Below are positions 1 to 9,273 of a stretch of DNA of 12,294 bases, piece after piece. The notes below the pieces were generated by a model. That model searched no databases. It worked only from the letters and a program-made list of their open reading frames with translations, and was not told the DNA's origin. Source of the stretch: Alphaproteobacteria bacterium (GTDB lineage Bacteria; Pseudomonadota; Alphaproteobacteria; Rhizobiales; Xanthobacteraceae); NCBI GenBank assembly GCA_005884745.1, contig VAZU01000085.1, positions 1 to 12,294 of the forward strand, given 5' to 3'. How positions within the stretch are numbered: the stretch's first letter is position 1; each line of letters opens with the position of its first letter. Position numbers and translations under genes: made by a program.

Positions 1-678
1 GAAAGCCATGATGCATCCTCGTGGCCTGCCGGATACGAACGCCGCATTCAGGAATGGATCGACAGCGGCGAGCTCGCTGCCATTCCTTTCATCGACCGCC
101 ATGGAATTGTGAACTCGGAGTTCTTCGAGCGGCTTCGCGAGCTCCGGCGTCGGGCCGGAGGGTGGCTCTACTGGGACGATGAAGCAGATTGCGTAATTTT
201 CGCGCCGGAGCCCGAATGGCAAAAGGTCCGCGCGGCCCAGGAGGCGCATGCCGCTGCGCAAGCCGCTGAGCTGCGGAGACAGCAGGACCGGGAAAGGAGA
301 CTGATCGAAATGGTCAAATCGGCGATCGGTGATACGGCATTCTGGGCGGAATTGAAAGATCGGGAACGGGAAATAAAACGAATCCCGGCCGGTTCGCCCG
401 AAATGCAATCGAAACTCAACGAGCTAGACAAGTTCTTCGAGCGGTACTTCAAGGACGCGCAGGGAGAAAATCGCGACATAGAAATCGGGGAGCTGATTTC
501 AGCGTTGCGGTGGCGGGCGATTCACGAGATAAAGTTTGGAGTCCCGGAACCGCTTCCTGGCCAGGCAGCTCGCGAGCCTCTTCTTGCCGGATACGTACGA
601 ACTCCCGCAGAACGCAGCTACATCGAGCGGGGGCCGACAGGCCAGCTCCACATCATTACCGGGCGCGAGAGTAATTAA
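1..678 (+). CDS. Hypothetical protein, 5' end outside the window
   Basis: The reading frame ending at TAA 676-678 is open back to base 1, so the gene probably starts before the window and about 225 codons are visible. The first in-frame start seen is GTG at 109, but the 36 codons before it read like normal protein (for example WPAGYERRIQEW and ELAAIPFIDRHGI), so that GTG is probably internal. The protein is soluble and charged. A short aromatic stretch (GGWLYWDDEADCVIFAPEPEW) is followed by an Ala/Gln/Arg/Glu-rich segment likely to be helical or coiled coil, then an alpha-helical region with LDKFFERYFKD. No signal peptide, membrane segment or known motif is visible, and I do not recognise the family. 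Codon third positions look less strictly G/C than in the genes that follow (many AAA, GAA, AAT), which may hint at different ancestry. It points toward uvrA (convergent). That it is a gene is likely; its function is unknown. Confidence 0.6.
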   Translation, partial: ESHDASSWPAGYERRIQEWIDSGELAAIPFIDRHGIVNSEFFERLRELRRRAGGWLYWDDEADCVIFAPEPEWQKVRAAQEAHAAAQAAELRRQQDRERRLIEMVKSAIGDTAFWAELKDREREIKRIPAGSPEMQSKLNELDKFFERYFKDAQGENRDIEIGELISALRWRAIHEIKFGVPEPLPGQAAREPLLAGYVRTPAERSYIERGPTGQLHIITGRESN

Positions 679-810
679 TATGTAAGTCAATCTTGGGGGG
701 CAAGACCTACTCGCGGACTGCAAGGGAGAGCACACGGGCCGATAAGAGCCCAGATCGATCCTCATCAAGCCTCTACATGCGTACCGTGGTGCCCGAGGTG
801 GTCACCGCAT

Positions 811-945
811 CGGCGTTCCCCGGACGCGGCGCAGTGCGTAGCGGTGCGCCGCAGATCCGAGGTCCAGCTTTCTCGCGAGAAGCCACATGGGTCCCGGTTC
901 AGCCGCGCAGCACTTCGTGCTGCACCGCGCCCGGGACACGAGGCT
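811..945. repeat. Palindromic repeat with two hairpins downstream of uvrA
   Basis: The gene-free stretch 679-967 contains two strong GC hairpins. The first pairs GCGGCGCA (826-833) with TGCGCCGC (845-852), extended by CGGA/TCCG at 821-824 and 856-859. The second pairs GTCCCGG (891-897) with CCGGGAC (931-937) around an inner stem GCAGCAC (907-913) / GTGCTGC (917-923) with loop TTC. The texture matches dispersed intergenic repeats I know from Bradyrhizobium-type genomes; copy number cannot be shown from one window. The second hairpin starts about 30 nt past the uvrA stop and could end or protect its transcript, although there is no clear U-tract. Nothing else coding is seen between 679 and 967. 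Boundaries are approximate. Confidence 0.6.
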
Positions 946-967
946 TCATACCGCGAAGAGCGCGTCT

Positions 968-3994
<3,027 letters not shown>

Positions 3995-4063
3995 GCGTGC
4001 TGGTCCGCCGCTTTCGAGCCGGTCCCCCACGCGGCGCTCGGCGGCCGGCGCGCAGGACGCTCA

Positions 4064-4078
4064 GAACATAGTAAGAAC
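4064..4078. promoter_or_regulatory. SOS (LexA) box upstream of uvrA
   Basis: The sequence GAAC-ATAGTAA-GAAC on the plus strand reads GTTC-TTACTAT-GTTC on the minus strand. This is an exact match to the alphaproteobacterial LexA operator GTTC-N7-GTTC, a direct repeat unlike the E. coli CTGT-N8-ACAG box. It lies 70 bp upstream of the uvrA ATG. A possible -10 element (TACTAT on the minus strand) falls within it, so bound LexA would block RNA polymerase. uvrA is a classic SOS gene, which supports the call. Confidence 0.85.
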
Positions 4079-4199
4079 GGTTGCCCTGCGCCAGCCCGCG
4101 CGCACCCCGACCGTGGCTGCATCCTGTGGATAGGAAGCCCGGCCGTTTTGTGGCCCGGGTTTTTCCACCGTGCTTGCCTGCGGGTGAAGGAAATGGTAA

Positions 4200-4214
4200 G
4201 AACGAAACGGGAAC
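4200..4214. promoter_or_regulatory. SOS (LexA) box upstream of ssb
   Basis: GAAC-GAAACGG-GAAC is a second exact GTTC-N7-GTTC operator (read on the minus strand as GTTC-CCGTTTC-GTTC). It lies 87 bp before the ssb ATG and 136 bp from the uvrA-proximal box, so each divergent gene has its own operator. A weak -35-like TTGCCT at 4174-4179 would place the ssb -10 region over the box, but that promoter is tentative. The box also shares its GGGAAC (4209-4214) with GTTCCC at 4228-4233, making an inverted repeat with a 13-nt gap. Confidence 0.8.
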
Positions 4215-4301
4215 ATCCACTGGGATCGTTCCCAACAGCCTTGCCGCCGCGGGGCTTCGGACTAGCTTGGGATTTCACGAGCGGCGGATTGGAGAACACT
4301 C

Positions 4302-4796
4302 ATGGCGGGTAGCGTGAACAAGGTGATCCTGGTCGGCAATCTCGGAGCGGATCCGGAAATCCGCCGCACCCAGGACGGCAGGCCGGTGGCGAACCTGCGC
4401 GTGGCGACGTCCGACAGCTGGCGCGACAAGGCGACCGGCGAACGCCGGGAGCGGACCGAGTGGCATCGGGTCGTGATCTTCAACGAAGGGCTTTGCCGGA
4501 TCGCCGAGCAATATCTCAAGAAGGGCGCCAAGGTCTATCTCGAGGGCCAGCTGCAGACCCGCAAATGGCAGGACCCGCAGGGCCAGGACCGCTATTCGAC
4601 CGAGGTGGTGCTGCAGGGCTTCAACTCGCAGCTCACCATGCTCGATCGCGCTGGAGCCGGCGGGGGCGGCGGAGCCGGGGCCGATGCCGGTGAGCCCGGC
4701 GATTTCGGCTCGGCGGGACCGACCGCGCCGCGCGAGCGCAAGCCGGCGATGGCGGGCGCCAAGCGCGACGACCTCGACGACGAGATTCCGTTCTGA
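4302..4796 (+). CDS. ssb: Single-stranded DNA-binding protein
   Basis: SSB coats single-stranded DNA in replication, recombination and repair and recruits partner proteins through its acidic C-terminal tip. The 164-aa product has the N-terminal OB fold (about 1-112) with family hallmarks: NKVILVGNLGADPEIR (6-21), PVANLRVATSDSW (28-40), TEWHRVVIF (52-60), KKGAKVYLEGQLQTRKWQD (73-91), and the DNA-stacking tryptophans W40, W54 and W89. A disordered Gly-rich linker follows (about 116-140), then the partner-binding tail DDLDDEIPF. Length and tail are normal for the family. The start is fixed by GGAG at 4291-4294, seven bases before the ATG. It is divergent from uvrA with its own SOS box, and convergent with the serine hydrolase gene across a 211-bp gap filled by a palindromic element. 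Confidence 0.97.
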   Translation: MAGSVNKVILVGNLGADPEIRRTQDGRPVANLRVATSDSWRDKATGERRERTEWHRVVIFNEGLCRIAEQYLKKGAKVYLEGQLQTRKWQDPQGQDRYSTEVVLQGFNSQLTMLDRAGAGGGGGAGADAGEPGDFGSAGPTAPRERKPAMAGAKRDDLDDEIPF

Positions 4797-4822
4797 GGTT
4801 CTGACTCTCCACTCGCGCTCTT

Positions 4823-4982
4823 CCCCCTCTCCCCCTGTGGGAGAGGGTGCCGAGCGGACGAAGTCCGCGAGGCGGGTGAGGGGTTCCGCTCGCGAATTTT
4901 TAGATCAGCATGAAGTTTTACCCCTCACCCGGTCCCTCGCTGCGCTCGGGACCACCCTCTCCCGCAAGCGGGGAGAGGGGGA
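4823..4982. repeat. Inverted-repeat element between convergent ssb and the hydrolase gene
   Basis: Two arms in inverted orientation (about 4823-4884 and 4920-4982) flank a short AT-richer centre. Each arm holds hairpins. On the left, CCCTCTCCC (4825-4833) pairs with GGGAGAGGG (4839-4847) around loop CCTGT, and GCGGAC (4854-4859) with GTCCGC (4863-4868). On the right, GGTCCC (4931-4936) pairs with GGGACC (4948-4953), and CCCTCTCCC (4955-4963) with GGGAGAGGG (4971-4979). GGGTGAGGGGT at 4874-4884 mirrors ACCCCTCACCC at 4920-4930. There is no transposase. It looks like a MITE-like or REP-like repeat of the kind seen across Rhizobiales. Placed between two convergent stop codons, it could act as a two-way terminator. 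Confidence 0.8.
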
Positions 4983-5007
4983 GATTGCCTGCGGCACGCC
5001 CGCGCGC

Positions 5008-6279
5008 TTAGTTCACCAGTGCCGCGTAGATCATGTCGCGGATGAGGGCATAATAGTGCAGTCGTTGCCTGGGCGACTGCATCATGAACACGACGAACAT
5101 GTCTTCGCGGGGATCGACCCAGAAATACGTGCCGCCGACGCCACCCCAATCGTACTCCCTGGGGTTCCCCATCCGGGGCGACACGCCTTGGTCCAGGCGG
5201 ACGGCGAAGCCGAGACCGAAGCCATAGCCGGGTCCGGGGAGATAATATGGGCCCGGGACGATGACGTTTCCCAAATGATCCGCGGTCATATACGCAATCG
5301 TCTTGGGGCCGAGATATCGCTTGCCGTCCAGCGCCCCGCCGCTGAGCAGCATCTGCAGGAAGCGCGCGTAATCCGTTGCGGTGCCGACCATGCCGTCGCC
5401 GCCGGCTTCCCATTTGCCGGCCACGCGCGGGTCGTTGAATTCGGCATCGATGCCGAACGTCCTGTCGTCCTTGAACGGCTCGGCAACTCGGTTCTGTTTC
5501 GTCGGATCGTTCACGTAGAAACTCGTATCCTTCATGTCGAGCGGATCAAGCAGACGCTCTTTCTCGAATCGGTAGAGCGATTTTCCGGAGACGATCTCGA
5601 TCAGGCGGCCGAGAATGTCGGTCGAGTGGCCGTAGTCCCAGGTGGTCCCCGGCTGGAACGCCAGCGGCAGCTTGGCAAGGCGATCGGCGAATTCCGCGTT
5701 GTCGAAATCGCCTTTGGTCAGGCCGGCGTCGTTGTAAGCCTTTTTCACCAGCAGGTCTCCGAAATCGCCGTAGGTTAGTCCCGAGGTGTGACGCATCAGA
5801 TCGTGGATCAGGATCGGGCGCTGCGCCGGGACCAGATCGAGGGTCGGCTGGCCTCCCGCGGGATCCGCCTTTTCGATGCCGACCTTGATATCCTTGAACT
5901 GGGGCAGGTATTTTGCGATCGGCTCGTCGAGCGTGATCCTGCCTTCCTCGTAGAGCAGCATGGCCGCGACCTGCGTGATCGGCTTGGTCATCGAGTAGAT
6001 GCGAAAAATCGCATCGCCGGTCATCGGCGCGTTGGTTTCCGGATTGAGCGCGCCGATAGCCTCGAAATATCCGAGCTTGCCATGGCGTGCGATCAGCAAC
6101 ACGAATCCCGGCGCCTTTCCGTGCGCGGCATCCTCCCGAAAGATCTTGGTGATGCGCTCGAGCCGCTCGGATGAGAACCCGAGATCCTCGGGCTTGGCGC
6201 GCGACAAGTCCTGGGCGCTTGCCGCGTGCGCCCCCAGCAATGCGGCTATGATCGCCAGAGCGAGAGGAATTGCCCGCAT
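5008..6279 (-). CDS. Secreted serine hydrolase, beta-lactamase/class VIII esterase family
   Basis: A 423-aa enzyme of the class C beta-lactamase / penicillin-binding-protein-like fold. Such proteins are mostly esterases, peptidases or amidases, and few are true beta-lactamases. A signal peptide is clear: MRAIPLALAIIAALLGAHA, with likely cleavage after ASA near residue 22, so the enzyme should be exported to the periplasm. Active-site motifs seen: S96-M-T-K99 (SxxK, nucleophile and general base, within FRIYSMTKPITQ), Y216-G-H-S219 in the position of the YxN motif, and WGGVGGTYFWVDP (378-390) in the position of the KTG/HxG motif. LMRHTSGLTYG (161-171) is also a family hallmark. A third motif of the WGG type is typical of esterase-like members and argues against cephalosporinase activity. 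The ATG at 6279 has a weak upstream GTGAG. It is convergent with ssb and divergent from the transporter operon. Substrate unknown. Confidence 0.88.
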   Translation of the reverse strand: MRAIPLALAIIAALLGAHAASAQDLSRAKPEDLGFSSERLERITKIFREDAAHGKAPGFVLLIARHGKLGYFEAIGALNPETNAPMTGDAIFRIYSMTKPITQVAAMLLYEEGRITLDEPIAKYLPQFKDIKVGIEKADPAGGQPTLDLVPAQRPILIHDLMRHTSGLTYGDFGDLLVKKAYNDAGLTKGDFDNAEFADRLAKLPLAFQPGTTWDYGHSTDILGRLIEIVSGKSLYRFEKERLLDPLDMKDTSFYVNDPTKQNRVAEPFKDDRTFGIDAEFNDPRVAGKWEAGGDGMVGTATDYARFLQMLLSGGALDGKRYLGPKTIAYMTADHLGNVIVPGPYYLPGPGYGFGLGFAVRLDQGVSPRMGNPREYDWGGVGGTYFWVDPREDMFVVFMMQSPRQRLHYYALIRDMIYAALVN

Positions 6280-6331
6280 GAGGTCTCACTCGCAGGATGC
6301 CGCCGCAAAGGCAAGCGGGAGCCCATGTTTA

Positions 6332-6342
6332 GAACAGTGTTC
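6332..6342. promoter_or_regulatory. Short palindrome in the divergent intergenic region
   Basis: The 150-bp gap 6280-6429 separates the minus-strand serine hydrolase from the plus-strand transporter operon, so it should hold both promoters. Its only clear symmetry is GAACA-G-TGTTC, a perfect 5-bp inverted repeat around one base, which could be an operator for a dimeric regulator. No convincing -35/-10 pair stands out. No regulator gene is adjacent, and an 11-bp palindrome can arise by chance. Confidence 0.25.
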
Positions 6343-6417
6343 GGACGGGCACCGGACAAAATCTCGTCTTGTGCCGGCTTCCGCGGGCGGCTAAGCCGAT
6401 CGCTGTAGGTGCCTATC

Positions 6418-6423
6418 GGGAGG
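6418..6423 (+). promoter_or_regulatory. Ribosome binding site that fixes the binding-protein start
   Basis: GGGAGG lies six bases before ATG 6430 and directly abuts the alternative ATG 6424, while the upstream in-frame GTG 6409 precedes it. Only the start at 6430 has correct spacing, and it also gives a clean signal peptide beginning MKRLIAG. Confidence 0.8.
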
Positions 6424-6429
6424 ATGGTC

Positions 6430-7617
6430 ATGAAAAGGCTGATTGCCGGCGCGCTGTCGAGCGCAATTGTGATGATGGCGGGCGCGGCCGGCGCCCAGGA
6501 TCTCAAGATCGCGCTGATTTACAGCAAGACTGGTCCGCTCGAGGCCTATGCCAAGCAGACCGAGAACGGGCTGATGCTCGGCCTGGAGTATCTGACCCAG
6601 GGCACGCTGTCGCTCAACGGCCGCAAGATCATCGTGCTGCCCAAGGACGACCAGGGCAAGCCCGACGTGGCAAAATCGCTGCTCGAGCAGGCGTATGCCG
6701 ACGACAAGGTCGACCTTGCGATCGGCACCACGGCCTCGGGATCCGCGCTTGCGATGCTGCCGATCGCCGAAGACGCCAAGAGGGTGCTGATCGTGGAGCC
6801 GGCGGTCGCCGATTCCATCACCGGCGAGAAATGGAACCGGTATATTTTTCGCACTTCGCGCAACTCGACCCAGGATGCGCTGGCGACCGCGGTCGCGTTC
6901 GGCCCCAACGAAGCCTCGGTTGCCACTCTGGCGCAGGATTACGCCTTCGGACGCGACGGGGTGGCCGCGCTCAAGGAGGCGCTGGCCGCCACCCACAGCA
7001 AGGCGAAAATCGTCTTCGAGGAATATGCGCCGCAGAACGCCACGGATTTCACCGCTTCGGCGCAGCGGCTGTTCGACGCGCTCAAAGATAAGCCCGGCCG
7101 GAAAATCATCGCCTTCATCTGGGCCGGTCCGCATCCGCTGGCCAAAATCGCGGATCTCAAGCCGGAGCGCTACGGCATCGAATTGGCGCCGGGCGGCAAC
7201 ATCCTCCCGGTGATGAAGCAATTCCGCCAGTATCCGGGAATCGAGGGTGCGATCTATTACTACTACGGCTTCCCCAAGAACCCGATGAACGACTGGCTGG
7301 TCGCGGAGCATCGGAAGCGCTTCAACATGCCACCGGACTTCTTCACCGCGGGCGGCATGGCGGCGGCGAGCGCGGCGGTCGGCGCGATCAACAAGGCCGG
7401 CGGCACGGAGACCGAGAAGCTGATCGCCGCGATGGAAGGCATGGAGTTCGACACCCCCAAGGGCAAGATGATCCTGCGCAAGGAGGATCACCAGGCCATG
7501 CAGGTCATGTACGACTTTAAGAGCAAGGCCGACGGCAAGGACGAGTACGACCTGCTCGATCTCGTGCGCGAAATTCCCATCTCGGAGCTTCCGGTTCCGA
7601 TCCGCAACAAGCGGTGA
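6430..7617 (+). CDS. Periplasmic binding protein of a branched-chain amino acid-type ABC transporter
   Basis: The 395-aa product is the extracytoplasmic receptor of the HAAT importer encoded downstream; it binds the solute in the periplasm and delivers it to LivH/LivM. The start at 6430 is set by GGGAGG six bases upstream. The signal peptide is MKRLIAGALSSAIVMMAGAAGA, with likely cleavage before QDLK (residue 23). The mature part follows the Peripla_BP_6 (type I, two-lobe) pattern: LKIALIYSKTGPLEAYAKQ at the N-terminus, NGLMLGLEYL, IIVLPKDDQGKPDVAKS, DLAIGTTASGSALAMLPIAED, and FRTSRNSTQDA after the central strand. Length is normal. This family carries Leu/Ile/Val but also amides, urea and aromatic or other acids, so the ligand cannot be read from sequence, and no symbol such as livK is assigned. 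It is separated from livG by 161 bp containing a palindromic repeat, unlike the overlapping genes beyond. Confidence 0.92.
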   Translation: MKRLIAGALSSAIVMMAGAAGAQDLKIALIYSKTGPLEAYAKQTENGLMLGLEYLTQGTLSLNGRKIIVLPKDDQGKPDVAKSLLEQAYADDKVDLAIGTTASGSALAMLPIAEDAKRVLIVEPAVADSITGEKWNRYIFRTSRNSTQDALATAVAFGPNEASVATLAQDYAFGRDGVAALKEALAATHSKAKIVFEEYAPQNATDFTASAQRLFDALKDKPGRKIIAFIWAGPHPLAKIADLKPERYGIELAPGGNILPVMKQFRQYPGIEGAIYYYYGFPKNPMNDWLVAEHRKRFNMPPDFFTAGGMAAASAAVGAINKAGGTETEKLIAAMEGMEFDTPKGKMILRKEDHQAMQVMYDFKSKADGKDEYDLLDLVREIPISELPVPIRNKR

Positions 7618-7640
7618 TTGGCTTGCCTCATGCAGCCGTC

Positions 7641-7763
7641 GTCCCGGCCACGCGAGCAAGGCGAGCGTGAGCCGGGATCCATGAACACCGCGTTGGAGAT
7701 TGCCAGCGGCGCCGTGTCCATGGGTTCCGGCTCTCGCGCGTCGCGCTCGGCCGGAATGACGAG
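7641..7763. repeat. Palindromic repeat between the binding-protein gene and livG
   Basis: A large imperfect palindrome fills most of the 7618-7778 gap. The left hairpin pairs CCCGGC (7643-7648) with GCCGGG (7671-7676), with an inner stem CACGC (7649-7653) / GCGTG (7665-7669). The right hairpin pairs TTCCGGC (7725-7731) with GCCGGAA (7750-7756). The flanks 7674-7688 and 7714-7728 are inverted copies at 12 of 15 bases. The pattern is one I associate with repeats found many times in Bradyrhizobium-type genomes; copy number is not testable here. It lies within the operon, ends four bases before the livG ribosome site, and may stabilise or trim the upstream mRNA. Confidence 0.75.
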
Positions 7764-7766
7764 GTT

Positions 7767-7773
7767 GGAGAGG
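7767..7773 (+). promoter_or_regulatory. Ribosome binding site deciding the livG start
   Basis: GGAGAGG is the only good Shine-Dalgarno match before livG. It is 5 bases from TTG 7779, 14 from GTG 7788 and 32 from ATG 7806. Spacing favours the TTG, while homology favours a protein beginning near MLETRDLTIRFGG at the ATG. The TTG start is annotated, with this doubt noted. Confidence 0.55.
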
Positions 7774-7778
7774 CGGGG

Positions 7779-8552
7779 TTGCCGGCCGTGACACATCCCA
7801 TCTCCATGCTTGAGACCCGCGACCTTACCATCCGCTTCGGCGGCCATGTCGCCGTCGATGCGGTGAGTTGCGCGTTCTCGCCCGGGAGCCTGACCGCCAT
7901 CGTCGGCCCCAACGGCGCCGGCAAGACCACGTATTTCAATCTGATCTCCGGGCAGCTCAGACCCACGGCCGGGCAGGTGATCTTCGCCGGCGCGGACATC
8001 ACCCGCATGCCCGCTTCCGCGCGCGCGCGGCAGGGCTTGGGGCGGGCGTTCCAGCTCACCAACCTGTTTCCGCACCTTTCCGTGCGGGAGAACGTGCGGT
8101 TGGCAGTGCAGAGCCGTCGGCGCGCCGGACTAGACCTGTTCCGTACCTGGACCTCGCACGTCGAGCTGATCGAGGAGGCGGAGGACGTGCTCGATCAAGT
8201 CGCCCTGAGGGAACGCCGCCACGTCGCCGCCGGGCTATTGCCGCACGGCGATCAGCGCAAGCTCGAGGTTGCGATCCTCCTGGCGCTGCGCCCGACCATC
8301 TTCATGTTCGACGAGCCCACCGCCGGCATGAGCGTCGACGAGGTGCCGGTCATCCTCGACCTCATCCACGAGATCAAGGCGCGCGGCGACACGACCGTTC
8401 TGCTGGTCGAGCACAAGATGGACGTGGTGCGCTCGCTCGCCGACCGCATCATCGTGCTGCACAACGGCAAGCTGGTGGCCGACGGCGAGCCCGCCGGCGT
8501 GATCGCCTCGCCGGTCGTGCAGGAAGCCTATCTCGGTATCGCCAATGTCTGA
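7779..8552 (+). CDS. livG: HAAT ABC transporter ATP-binding protein LivG
   Basis: One of the two cytoplasmic ATPases of the importer. With the TTG start the product is 257 aa, a normal LivG length; ATG 7806 would give 248 aa. Seen: Walker A GPNGAGKT (43-50), Q-loop Q92 in GRAFQLTNLFPHLSVREN (a LivG trait), signature LPHGDQRKLEVA (154-165), which is the LivG variant of LSGGQ, Walker B IFMFDEP with catalytic E179, and H-loop H212 in LLVEHKMDVV. The C-terminus EAYLGIANV is typical of LivG. All ATPase residues are present. Its last 8 bases overlap livF (ATGTCTGA), so translation is probably coupled. The gene order places both ATPases before the permeases, unlike E. coli livKHMGF. Confidence 0.93.
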   Translation: MPAVTHPISMLETRDLTIRFGGHVAVDAVSCAFSPGSLTAIVGPNGAGKTTYFNLISGQLRPTAGQVIFAGADITRMPASARARQGLGRAFQLTNLFPHLSVRENVRLAVQSRRRAGLDLFRTWTSHVELIEEAEDVLDQVALRERRHVAAGLLPHGDQRKLEVAILLALRPTIFMFDEPTAGMSVDEVPVILDLIHEIKARGDTTVLLVEHKMDVVRSLADRIIVLHNGKLVADGEPAGVIASPVVQEAYLGIANV

Positions 8553-9273
8553 GGCCGCGCTGCTCCGGCTCGACGGCGTCAACACCCATATCGGGCCGTA
8601 TCACATCTTGCAGGGCGTCGAGCTCGCGGTCCCGCGCGGCGGGCTGACCATGCTGCTCGGCCGCAACGGCGCCGGCAAGACCACGACCTTGCGGACGATC
8701 ATGGGGCTTTGGCACGCGTCCGCCGGCCGCGTGCGGTTCGACGGCGCCGAGATCACCGATTGGGCAACCCCGGACATCGCCCGCGCGGGCATCGCCTACG
8801 TGCCGGAGAACATGGGCATCTTCGCCGATCTCACCGTGCGCGAGAACCTGCTGCTCGCGGCGCGCGCCGGCGACATCGACGACGCGCGCCTGCGCTGGGT
8901 GTTCGGCCTGTTCCCGGCGCTGAAGAAATTCTGGTCGCTGCCGGCGGGATTCCTGTCCGGCGGGCAGAAGCAGATGCTCTCGATCGCGCGCGCCGTGATC
9001 GAGCCGCGCAAGCTGTTCCTGATCGACGAGCCGACCAAGGGATTGGCGCCCGCCATCATCGGCAACATGATTGCGGCCTTCCGCGAGCTCAAGCAGACCG
9101 CGGCGACGATCCTGCTGGTCGAGCAGAATTTCATGTTCGCCAAATCGCTGGGCGACACCGTCGCGGTGATGGACAACGGCCGGGTCGTGCACGCCGGATC
9201 CATGGCGGAGCTCGCCGAGGATCGCGAGCTCCAGCATCGGCTCTTGGGGCTGAGCCTGGATTCGCATCAATGA
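8545..9273 (+). CDS. livF: HAAT ABC transporter ATP-binding protein LivF
   Basis: The second cytoplasmic ATPase (242 aa), paired with LivG. Motifs: Walker A GRNGAGKT (39-46), IAYVPENMGIFADLTVREN (83-101) with Glu88 where most ABC proteins have the Q-loop Gln, signature LSGGQKQM (137-144), Walker B LFLIDEP (157-163) with E162, and LLVEQN with Gln194 in place of the switch His. The Glu88 and Gln194 substitutions are usual for LivF and separate it from LivG, so they are not defects. The ATG at 8545 overlaps the end of livG by 8 bases; the stop overlaps livH by 4 (ATGA). Confidence 0.94.
   Translation: MSEAALLRLDGVNTHIGPYHILQGVELAVPRGGLTMLLGRNGAGKTTTLRTIMGLWHASAGRVRFDGAEITDWATPDIARAGIAYVPENMGIFADLTVRENLLLAARAGDIDDARLRWVFGLFPALKKFWSLPAGFLSGGQKQMLSIARAVIEPRKLFLIDEPTKGLAPAIIGNMIAAFRELKQTAATILLVEQNFMFAKSLGDTVAVMDNGRVVHAGSMAELAEDRELQHRLLGLSLDSHQ

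Noticed and set aside
691..705. Possible small terminator TCTTG-GGGGG-CAAGA after the first gene
   Set aside because: The stem is only 5 bp and no T-tract follows on either strand.
4125..4133. DnaA-box-like TGTGGATAG in the uvrA/ssb intergenic region, with a weaker TTTTCCACC at 4161
   Set aside because: One 8-of-9 match plus one poor match, with no AT-rich unwinding region or replication genes beyond ssb; chance is likely.
4209..4233. Inverted repeat GGGAAC-N13-GTTCCC before ssb
   Set aside because: The left half is already explained by the SOS box, and six-base arms with a 13-nt gap are weak evidence for a separate operator.
6391..7794. A 467-codon minus-strand frame opposite the binding-protein gene
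   Set aside because: It is an antisense shadow and crosses the palindromic repeat; no domain is recognisable.
8709..9269. Upstream extension of the livH frame, open from 8709
   Set aside because: It overlaps livF almost fully and encodes Arg-rich noise; the coupled ATG at 9270 begins the real permease.
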